From Pelodictyon luteolum (GTDB lineage: Bacteria; Bacteroidota; Chlorobiia; Chlorobiales; Chlorobiaceae): a stretch of 52,867 nucleotides of DNA. The position numbers and the translations under genes were made by a program. Below, one piece after another: positions 43,206 to 50,569 of the stretch. Each line of letters opens with the position of its first letter. Positions within the stretch are counted from its first letter, which is position 1. The notes beneath the pieces were generated by a model. The model was not told the origin of the DNA. It did not search any database and saw only the letters and a program-made list of their open reading frames with translations. The stretch is taken from positions 1 to 52,867 of the forward strand of contig NZ_LVWG01000013.1 of NCBI RefSeq assembly GCF_001622165.1, given 5' to 3'.

Positions 43206-43975
43206 CTATAGTTTCAGCACCAGTAGAAGAACAGGCGGTTGGCCGAAAGGCATGTTCCCCCCACAGGATCATCGTCGTTGAAGATGACCTCGATTTCCGT
43301 GAAAGCCTCATGGAGACACTCTCGCTCTGCGGCTATGAAGTGGTCGGGGCCAGAAGTGCCCTGGAGTTCTACCAGAAGGTTGCCGAGAATCCCTGTGAGC
43401 TCGTCATCCTTGACCTCGGCCTGCCCGACCAGAACGGTGTGGTGCTTGCCGAGTACATCAGGAACAATACCGACATGCGCATTGTCGTCCTGACCGCCCG
43501 TGGAGCTCTCGAAAGCCGCATTGCGGCTTACCGTGCCGGGGCCGATACCTACCTGCTCAAGCCGGTCGATACAGAGGAGCTTGTCGCAACGATCGAAAGC
43601 AATCTTGGCCGGGTCGGCCTGCATGAGGGGGACGGCGGCTCCGGATCCCCGCGCCAGCCGCAGACGCCCCGCGCTGCCGGATGGAGGCTTCTTCGCATTG
43701 ATTCAGTGCTTATTACTCCTGCAGGCGCAAAGATCAAGCTGTCTTCGAGGGAGGTCGACTTTCTTGAGATCCTTGCCTCCGCATCCGGAACCAATATTTC
43801 CCGCCAAAGCCTCATCGAAACCCTCGGCTATGATCCGGCCGGTTCCGGCAGCCAGGCGCTCGACGTGCTCATCCACCGTCTGCGTCAGAAAGCATCGGAA
43901 AGCGGATCACGGCTTCCCGTCAAAACCCTTCGCGCCAAAGGCTACAGCGTCTCGGAGCCGTTATATATCGAGTGA
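43202..43975 (+). CDS. OmpR/PhoB family response regulator
   Basis: A 257-residue response regulator, partner of the kinase upstream by its ATGA overlap. The receiver domain (about 22-140) has I-V-V-E-D-D, the phospho-acceptor in V-I-L-D-L-G-L-P-D near residue 72, T-A-R and L-K-P. A Gly/Pro-rich linker follows. The C-terminal winged helix has [11 protein letters not shown] and V-L-I-H-R-L-R-Q-K, then T-L-R-A-K-G-Y, which binds DNA. Targets are unknown; bchK lies upstream of the kinase, so control of pigment genes is a possibility. Confidence 0.93.
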   Translation: MTIVSAPVEEQAVGRKACSPHRIIVVEDDLDFRESLMETLSLCGYEVVGARSALEFYQKVAENPCELVILDLGLPDQNGVVLAEYIRNNTDMRIVVLTARGALESRIAAYRAGADTYLLKPVDTEELVATIESNLGRVGLHEGDGGSGSPRQPQTPRAAGWRLLRIDSVLITPAGAKIKLSSREVDFLEILASASGTNISRQSLIETLGYDPAGSGSQALDVLIHRLRQKASESGSRLPVKTLRAKGYSVSEPLYIE

Positions 43976-44010
43976 CGGGGTCATAAGGGGTGGGGAAAGA
44001 TCCTGGAGTC

Positions 44011-44625
44011 TCAGGGCTGAGAGTTTCGAATGTTCTCCACAAGACGGTAAACGGTCGTTTGGCCGAATGTTTTCGGCCAGTCTTTGCATGGCGGATTGTC
44101 CCGCGTTTTTGCCCGTCGAATTGCCGCATCGATTTGCTCCGGGTTGATTTTTGCGCCTCTAAGCCCTTTGTCATAGCCGGGGATCCATCCTTTCAGGCGC
44201 TCGGTGCACTCTCTGGATGAGCGGAGTGCTTGACCATCTTCATAATGCAGGAGCAGCCAGTATTCGAATTTCGGGTTACTGAGTGCAAGAAAGTTCTGCC
44301 TGTTTCCTTGTGTCCATTGGTGCAATTGGTCGATCTGCTGATCTGTCCATTGGTCTTTGTCAATGATCACCCAGGCCTCGTCGGAGGGCCTGATCTTTTC
44401 ATCACGGAGAAATGCCGTCATCCTTTTCAGGACGTGAGGTGGTGAGCTCTTATGCTTGCCGTTCAGGCATCGTACATGGAGTACCGACGCATCTGTCATT
44501 GAATCGTCATTGAAGAGGCTGAAATACGCCGGTTCGGTCTTTCCTCCCTCAGTCGCAAGAAGAAAGAGCTTTTTGTAGGGCCTCTCTCCCATGGGACGGG
44601 ATATTGTCCGGCGTTTTCGTGCCAT
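44011..44625 (-). CDS. rloB: RloB-like TOPRIM-type protein
   Basis: A 204-residue protein of the RloB family, predicted nuclease-like partners of AAA ATPases in bacterial defence loci. The N-terminal strand-turn has [12 protein letters not shown] (Glu26, Glu31) and the acidic pair is W-V-I-I-D-K-D-Q-W near residues 87-95. Together these form the TOPRIM-like metal site. [11 protein letters not shown] near residue 118 is the family's other signature. Its ATG shares one base with the ATPase stop (TAATG). It probably acts as the effector of the pair. The name comes from restriction-linked ORFs of Campylobacter. Confidence 0.83.
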   Translation of the reverse strand: MARKRRTISRPMGERPYKKLFLLATEGGKTEPAYFSLFNDDSMTDASVLHVRCLNGKHKSSPPHVLKRMTAFLRDEKIRPSDEAWVIIDKDQWTDQQIDQLHQWTQGNRQNFLALSNPKFEYWLLLHYEDGQALRSSRECTERLKGWIPGYDKGLRGAKINPEQIDAAIRRAKTRDNPPCKDWPKTFGQTTVYRLVENIRNSQP

Positions 44626-45962
44626 TACCCGGCCTCCTGTCCTTTCGTGTTCAGATTGGCAAAGGTATTGCCGGAGAGAATACGGGGGATGCCTCCAAGA
44701 CGGCCTTGCAGGTAGCTTTTTCGGATGTCTTTGTCATTCCGCACATCTTTGTATTCGCTGAAAGATGTCAGTCTGGACGATCCCGATGACTTGCGTTCGG
44801 CAATCCACATTTCATCACGCCGCAGCAACAGCTGATCCATAAGCAGTACATCGTGAGTGGTAAACAACAGTTGTGAGCGGCTTTCGGAGGAACAGCCGGC
44901 AAGATAGGCTTCAAGCAGCTTCCGTGTGAGGAGGGTATGGAGGCTACGGTCCACTTCATCGATAATAAAGACTTTACTGCGGCGAGAATCGGCGAGCTCC
45001 AGGAATGCGGGGAGTAGGTCAATAACCCTTTGTGAGCCGTCCGACTCCTGATGCATCTCGAATTTGGCGTCAGTTCCGTCCGATTTCGTGTGGTAGGAGA
45101 CCAGTTTCCTTGCTGTCAGTTTGTTATTCCTCCGGGTAAATACAAAACGATCGTTCCTGCCGGACATCAATCTGACACTGGTGCCTTCCTTGACTTCTTC
45201 TTGCAGAAGTCTTTTCATTGGTTCGGAGAGAGGGGTATGATCAATAGGCATTTCCTCGCTTCCAAGATGGTCGATGCCGGTATCGAGCTCCCGGAGCATG
45301 GCGTTCATTGCCGGATAGAGTGGGTGTCGGTCATCAAGAAATTGTTCAAATGGCTCAAAGCGTGAATCAGGGGCAATGAGGTCCAGAGTATCTTTGAACC
45401 AGTCATAGACTGGTCGGAAAGTTTCTACTTTCTGCGAGATGGCGTTTGTCAAAAACAGCTGGTTGTCACGGGTACCCTGAAAAGCGAACTGCAGAAAAGA
45501 GTCTTTCTGAAGGGATGGTTCGAACTTAATGGTGTTGTTGTGACGCCGGTACAGCTCTTTTTCGCTTGAGCTGGTAATAACGGTCAGTTGCTCTTCAACA
45601 ATTGCCCCGGTGGTCACGGCAAAGGCAAATTCGTAGAGTGTTTCGTTGATGAGGATCTCGAAGCTGAACCGTGTTGGTTTGTTGTCGCTTGCACTATCCA
45701 GACGAAATGTTTCCACTGGAAGAGGGCTGTCGGGCTGTGTCCCTTTGACTACGAGCAGTTTGGCAAAGTTCAGTGCTTTGAAGAAGTTGGTTTTGCCCGA
45801 TGCATTCCCTCCGTATATCGCTGCGATAGGGAGTATTCGGGTGTTGAATTTGCTGATTTTGGCGACTCTTTCCCCGTGTTGGCGTTCGCGACTGGCAACC
45901 ATCGAGAACCTGGTGGGATCGCGGAAAGACATCCAGTTTTCAAGGGAGACGCTGATGAGCAT
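44625..45962 (-). CDS. rloA: AAA ATPase (RloA-like), partner of RloB
   Basis: A 445-residue SMC/ABC-type ATPase of the AAA_15/AAA_21 family. F-R-D-P-T near the N-terminus precedes Walker A G-G-N-A-S-G-K-T (residues 51-58). The central part is variable. Q-E-S-D-G-S-Q-R is the signature motif and [13 protein letters not shown] is Walker B near residue 330, with L-L-F-T-T-H-D as the switch histidine. No membrane or nuclease domain is seen. With the RloB-like protein it forms a two-gene unit similar in layout to ATPase-TOPRIM defence systems. TATAAT on the minus strand at 46015-46020 may be its -10 box. Confidence 0.85.
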   Translation of the reverse strand: MLISVSLENWMSFRDPTRFSMVASRERQHGERVAKISKFNTRILPIAAIYGGNASGKTNFFKALNFAKLLVVKGTQPDSPLPVETFRLDSASDNKPTRFSFEILINETLYEFAFAVTTGAIVEEQLTVITSSSEKELYRRHNNTIKFEPSLQKDSFLQFAFQGTRDNQLFLTNAISQKVETFRPVYDWFKDTLDLIAPDSRFEPFEQFLDDRHPLYPAMNAMLRELDTGIDHLGSEEMPIDHTPLSEPMKRLLQEEVKEGTSVRLMSGRNDRFVFTRRNNKLTARKLVSYHTKSDGTDAKFEMHQESDGSQRVIDLLPAFLELADSRRSKVFIIDEVDRSLHTLLTRKLLEAYLAGCSSESRSQLLFTTHDVLLMDQLLLRRDEMWIAERKSSGSSRLTSFSEYKDVRNDKDIRKSYLQGRLGGIPRILSGNTFANLNTKGQEAG

Positions 45963-46622
45963 ATGTGGCCATGTTTGTGAGGATAAATCTCTTTCGATTG
46001 GTTTTAATATAGATATTATAAGTCATACCCTCAATCCTAGGAGAAAATATCTCGCAAGCCGGTTTTTTTGTATAGTCTTTTTTCAGCGGATCTGCGCGTT
46101 CTTCTTTTCGCCATTCATGACGGTAACACTCTTTGAGTGGGTATGATCTGATGCGGAAAGAACGCCGATTCGGAGTTGATTGAAAAGGATATTGAATGAA
46201 GGCTGGCGTTTCGGGTGCAGGCGATTTTGAGGAAAACCCCGGAATCGGATGCATTCTGGTAAAGAGCCATTACCAGCTGCAGAGTTTCCCATAGCCCTTG
46301 CGATTCAGCAGGGAGACCAAGTGTTTTCAAGCCGACGCTTCAAGATCTGGTTGAAAATGGGGGGGCCGAATATATCATCCCCGAAAAAACCAGACAGGTG
46401 TTTAGAGACGTATCAGCCTTGGAAAAAAGGCCTCAGCGTACTGGACGTGAGACTGGCCGGGACGGAGGGTGGATATGAGACGTACTCCTGCAGCCCCGTC
46501 AAGTCAGGCAACGGGGCGAAGCCATTGTAGCCTGCATTTCAATCCGATTGAGGCGGGCGTATCAGAGGAGGGTATCTGCGCTCCCGGTCTCAGCTGCCGA
46601 AGGCCGTGTTCTTATCCGCCCC
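45963..46622. other. About 660 bases with no convincing gene
   Basis: AT-rich DNA from 45980 to 46080 should hold the promoter of the ATPase-RloB pair. From 46300 to 46480 one plus-strand frame reads as a protein-like peptide (P-T-L-Q-D-L-V-E-N-G-G-A-E-Y-I-I-P-E-K-T) but has no start and stops at an in-frame TGA, so it may be a gene remnant. No RNA gene or repeat is visible. Confidence 0.5.
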
Positions 46623-47474
46623 TTAGCGCAGGATAAGCAGCGGCACCTCGCTTGAGGCGAGCATTTTCGTCGTGGTGCTGCCGATGAGGAACTGCCGGAT
46701 GCGGGAGTGTCCGTATGCACCCATGACCATGAGGTCGATGTCGTGCTCCCGGCGGTATCCGAGAAGTGCGTCGTGCGCGTTGCCGTCGAGTGATGCGTCC
46801 GTCACCCTGAACCCCTTTTCCCCCAGTATCCGGCAGGCTTCAGTCAGCTCGTTCTGCCGGGTGTCGGCAGCTTTGCCCGCCATGACCACATGGCAGGGGA
46901 TGGCCTCGAGGAGAGGACTGCCGGCGACCATGTCGATTGCTTTCCATGCCGTCGGGCTGCCGTCAAAGGAGATCATGAACGAACGGGGTTTTTGGAATCC
47001 GGGCAGTACGACAAGGATGGGGCGGGAGATGGTGCGGATGACGTTTTCGATGTTGCTGCCGATTGCCCGGTGTGCCCTCGGGTTTGATTCCCCCTCCCGG
47101 CCCATGACACAGAGGCGTGTTTCAGCTGCCAGGTCCTCGAGGATGTCGACGAGCGGGCCATGCAGCTGGCGCGATGCGACAGGGCCTGCTCCGGAGGCTT
47201 CCACCCGCTCTCGAGCGGCCTGGAGCATGGCTTTTCCCTGCTGCTGCAGCAGCCGGCTTTTCTTCTCCTCAAGGGCTACGAGTTCAAGCAGCAGCTGTTC
47301 CCTGGTGCCGAAGCCGATCGAGCCCGAGAGGTCCCCTCCGGCCGGCTTATCGGGCTTTTCAAGCACATGGAGCAGCTCGAGCGGAGCCTGCAGCCGGCGG
47401 CTTGCCCATGCTGCAGCGTCACAGACGGCAGTTGCCGCAAGAGATCCGTCGATACAGGCCAGTATGTTTGTCAT
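46623..47474 (-). CDS. Tandem universal stress protein (two USP domains)
   Basis: A 283-residue protein with two USP domains. The first (about 1-155) starts I-L-A-C-I-D-G-S and ends with a partial G-R-E-G-E-S-N motif. The second (about 162-283) starts M-I-S-F-D-G-S and has the ATP-binding G-A-Y-G-H-S-R-I-R-Q-F-L-I-G-S-T-T. USP proteins bind ATP and aid survival of stress. GAGGAG sits 7 bases upstream. The SulP gene stops 20 bases before its start, so USP follows the transporter in one operon and may regulate it. Confidence 0.9.
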   Translation of the reverse strand: MTNILACIDGSLAATAVCDAAAWASRRLQAPLELLHVLEKPDKPAGGDLSGSIGFGTREQLLLELVALEEKKSRLLQQQGKAMLQAARERVEASGAGPVASRQLHGPLVDILEDLAAETRLCVMGREGESNPRAHRAIGSNIENVIRTISRPILVVLPGFQKPRSFMISFDGSPTAWKAIDMVAGSPLLEAIPCHVVMAGKAADTRQNELTEACRILGEKGFRVTDASLDGNAHDALLGYRREHDIDLMVMGAYGHSRIRQFLIGSTTTKMLASSEVPLLILR

Positions 47475-47494
47475 GGGTGTTCTCCTCTCTTTCG

Positions 47495-48982
47495 TTAATG
47501 ACCGGCCAGGATCTTTTCGATCTCTGCCTGCTTGTCGTGCAGTCCGAAACGGTCCACGATGGTGGCGCTGGCTTCGTCCATGCCGACGAGTTTCACTTCG
47601 GTGCCTTCACGCCTGAACTTCATGACCACCTTGTCAAGCGCAGTGACGGCGCTGACATCCCAGAAGTGGGCTTCGGAGAGGTCGATGGTGACACGCTCGA
47701 TTGCCTCCCGGAAGTTGAACGATGCCGTGAACTTCTCCGTCGAGGCAAAGAAGACCTGCCCGATGACCTTATAGGTACGTTCGGTTTCAGGCGTTTCGTC
47801 GCACTTGACTACCATGAAGTGGCCAACCTTGTTGGCGAAGAAGAGGGTGGCCAGCAGCACGCCGACGAGGACGCCGATGGCGAGGTTGTGGGTTGCGACG
47901 ACCACGACGACGGTGGAGAGCATCACGATGTTGGTGGAAAGCGGATAGCTTTTCAGTTTGCGGAGCGAGTCCCAGGAGAAGGTGCCGATGGAGACCATGA
48001 TCATGACGGCTACCAGGGCTGCCATGGGAATCTGTTTCAGCCAGTCTCCGAGGAAGACGATGAAGACGAGCAGGAACACGCCGGCAGAGAGTGTTGAGAG
48101 CCGGCCGCGCCCTCCCGACTTCACATTGATGACCGACTGGCCGATCATGGCGCAGCCTGCCATGCCGCCGACGAGGCCTGCGCCGATGTTTGCGATGCCC
48201 TGTCCGCGGCATTCGCGGTTGCGGTCGCTTGCGGTGTCGGTGAGGTCGTCGACAATGGTGGATGTCAGCATGGTTTCCAGAAGCCCTACAATGGCGAGGC
48301 CGATGGAGTAGGGCAGGATGATGCGGAGTGTTTCAAGGTTCAGGGGCACCTCCGGCAGGAGGAAAATCGGCAGTGTGTCGGGTAGTGTTCCCATGTCGCC
48401 GACCCTGTGGATGTCAAGCCCGAGTGCCATTGAGAGTGCCGTCAGGGAGAGGATGGCAACGAGCGGAGAGGGAATGTGCTTTCCTGCGACTGGAATGAGC
48501 GGAAAAAGGTAGATGATGGCCAGTCCCGCCGCAGTCAAGAGATAGACGGCAGCGGGAGCATCGGTGAGCTCGGGAAGCTGGGCCATGAAGATGAGGATTG
48601 CAAGGGCGTTGACGAATCCGGTGATAACCGCCCGGGAGATGAAGCGCATGAGGTTGCCGAGCTTGAGATAGCCGGCAATGATCTGGAGGACCCCGGTGAG
48701 AAGGGTTGCGGCAAGAAGGTACTGGAGACCGTAGTCTTTGACGAGCGTCACCATGAGCAGAGCCATGGCACCGGTGGCCGCTGAAATCATGCCGGGCCGC
48801 CCGCCTGTGAAAGAGATGATGACGGCGATGCTGAATGATGCATAGAGGCCGACTTTCGGGTCAACTCCCGCTATGATCGAGAACGCGATGGCTTCGGGTA
48901 TGAGCGCAAGGGCGACGACGAGGCCTGCCAGCAAGTCGCTCTTGGGGGTGGAGAACCACTCTTTCTTTATGGACTTTCGCAT
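47495..48982 (-). CDS. SulP family anion transporter with STAS domain
   Basis: A 495-residue transporter. The membrane part (about 15-385) has ten or more helices and SulP marks: V-A-L-A-L-I-P-E-A-I-A-F near residue 24, then A-G-L-V-G-G-M-A-G-C-A-M-I-G-Q-S and G-G-R-G-R-L-S-T-L. The C-terminal STAS domain (about 400-495) has V-T-I-D-L-S-E-A-H-F-W-D-V-S-A-V-T-A-L. It could carry sulfate or bicarbonate; the sequence does not say which. It heads the SulP-USP operon. Confidence 0.92.
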   Translation of the reverse strand: MRKSIKKEWFSTPKSDLLAGLVVALALIPEAIAFSIIAGVDPKVGLYASFSIAVIISFTGGRPGMISAATGAMALLMVTLVKDYGLQYLLAATLLTGVLQIIAGYLKLGNLMRFISRAVITGFVNALAILIFMAQLPELTDAPAAVYLLTAAGLAIIYLFPLIPVAGKHIPSPLVAILSLTALSMALGLDIHRVGDMGTLPDTLPIFLLPEVPLNLETLRIILPYSIGLAIVGLLETMLTSTIVDDLTDTASDRNRECRGQGIANIGAGLVGGMAGCAMIGQSVINVKSGGRGRLSTLSAGVFLLVFIVFLGDWLKQIPMAALVAVMIMVSIGTFSWDSLRKLKSYPLSTNIVMLSTVVVVVATHNLAIGVLVGVLLATLFFANKVGHFMVVKCDETPETERTYKVIGQVFFASTEKFTASFNFREAIERVTIDLSEAHFWDVSAVTALDKVVMKFRREGTEVKLVGMDEASATIVDRFGLHDKQAEIEKILAGH

Positions 48983-49185
48983 AGGGTCGGGGGGCAGGTG
49001 CGGGGAGCTCCTCTATCTGGAGCGCACCTGGTGTGAAGGGTTGTGCTGCAGGCATAGTTCCCGTTACGGGAGCGGGGAACAGGGGTCCTTGGTGGAAAAA
49101 TGTACTGCTGAATGTACGATTTCCCGCCGTGTTTTAAAACCCCCTGTTCCGATAGAGGGCATGCAGTTGCAGTGCCGGCCCGGCT

Positions 49186-50373
49186 TCAAAGAGAGTTTCT
49201 GAGAACTGCGATGATGTCGGCTTCACTCATTGCCGGGCGGCCCGGAAGTCGTCCTTCAAGGTCATGAACGACCAGAAGCGTGTCTTTTGCATAGCGCTCC
49301 AGGAGTTCTTCGCCGATGCCCAGTTCGCCGAGGCTGGTCGGGCAGCCGATGTTTTTGAGGAACGCTTCGAGGCGATCGATTCCTTCCATGGCGGCATCAA
49401 TGTCAGCCGGCCCGTTCTGGCGGACGCCGAAGATGCGGTTCGCGAACAGGGCAAACCGCTCCGGACGCCGCATTGCGGCAAACCGCATCCAGGAGGCGTT
49501 GATGGCCGAGAGGCCGGCGCCGTGTGCCACATCGTGGTGGGCCGAGATGGAGTGCTCGATCATGTGCACGGGGAACGGGGACTGGGTGCCGGCCTGCACC
49601 CATCCGTTGAGGGCGACGAGCGAGGCCCACTGAACAAGCTCGCGGGCCATGATGTCCGTGCCGTTGATGACGGCCTTCGGTCCCCACTCCAGGGCAGTCA
49701 GGATGACCCCTTCGGCAAAGCGGTCCTGGACCGGCGTGCCGTCGATGCCGTTGAAGTATGATTCAGTGACATGGGTGATGAGGTCTGCGATGCCGTAGGC
49801 GGTCTCTGCACGGGGGACGCCGATGCTCAGCTCGGGATCGACCACTGCGACTTTCGGATAGAGGCATGTTGCCGATACGACGGCTTTCAGGGTGCTTTGT
49901 TCGTCGGAAATGACGGCGCCCGCATTCATTTCCGAACCGGTTGCCGCAAGCGTCGGTACGGTAATGACGGGGAGTGCCCGTTCGGGAAGCCTCCGGTCCG
50001 TCTGGCCGTGTGCCATCATGTTCCATGGATCGCCTTCATAATGGACTGCCGCAGCCATGACTTTGGCCGCATCCATGACGCTGCCGCCGCCAAGGGCGAT
50101 GACGAGCTCGCAGCCTTCGTTACGGGCTGAGGCGGCGCCGCGCCGGACGCTCGTTATCCGCGGGTTCGGTTCCACTCCCTCGCATTCAACGACGCTGAGG
50201 CCTGCGGCATTGAGGCTTGCAATCGCCCTTTTGAGTGATCCGTTCCGCCGGGCGCTTCCGCCGCCGGTGACGAGGAGCGCCTTGGTGCCGTATTGGCGGG
50301 CCACTTCACCGAGCCGTGAAAGGGTTCCTGTTCCGAAGATGATGCGTGTGGGGTTCTGGTATTCGAATTGCAT
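49186..50373 (-). CDS. Iron-containing alcohol dehydrogenase (YqhD/BDH-like)
   Basis: A 395-residue NAD(P)-dependent dehydrogenase of the type III, metal-dependent family. The cofactor loop is A-L-G-G-G-S-V-M-D-A-A-K near residue 95. Metal ligands lie in D-L-I-T-H near 196 and in H-M-I-E-H-S-I-S-A-H-H-D-V-A-H-G near 268. The F-E-Y-Q-N-P-T start matches butanol dehydrogenase and YqhD-like aldehyde reductases. AAGGAG is 7 bases before the ATG at 50373. It stands alone, and 203 bases without a gene separate it from the SulP start. Confidence 0.93.
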   Translation of the reverse strand: MQFEYQNPTRIIFGTGTLSRLGEVARQYGTKALLVTGGGSARRNGSLKRAIASLNAAGLSVVECEGVEPNPRITSVRRGAASARNEGCELVIALGGGSVMDAAKVMAAAVHYEGDPWNMMAHGQTDRRLPERALPVITVPTLAATGSEMNAGAVISDEQSTLKAVVSATCLYPKVAVVDPELSIGVPRAETAYGIADLITHVTESYFNGIDGTPVQDRFAEGVILTALEWGPKAVINGTDIMARELVQWASLVALNGWVQAGTQSPFPVHMIEHSISAHHDVAHGAGLSAINASWMRFAAMRRPERFALFANRIFGVRQNGPADIDAAMEGIDRLEAFLKNIGCPTSLGELGIGEELLERYAKDTLLVVHDLEGRLPGRPAMSEADIIAVLRNSL

Positions 50374-50569
50374 GCGTTGCTCCTTGAACTGATGGGTTCT
50401 GTATTGAAGTCAATGTAGCAGTCAAAGAGTCAATGCGGCAAGGATTTTCTTCCCGCAAGAGAGATCGGAAGGGGGGATGAATTTTCAGGAAGCGTTTGTT
50501 GTTGATGACAGCGATACCCCCCCCCGTAGCAGCGCCACTCCAATTGTGTAACAATAAAAGGAGCGCTTC
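50374..50569. other. Divergent intergenic stretch
   Basis: No gene is visible between the dehydrogenase and the P-type ATPase. It holds a run of nine Cs at about 50517-50525 and the ribosome-binding site AAGGAG at 50557-50562 for the ATPase. Confidence 0.5.
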
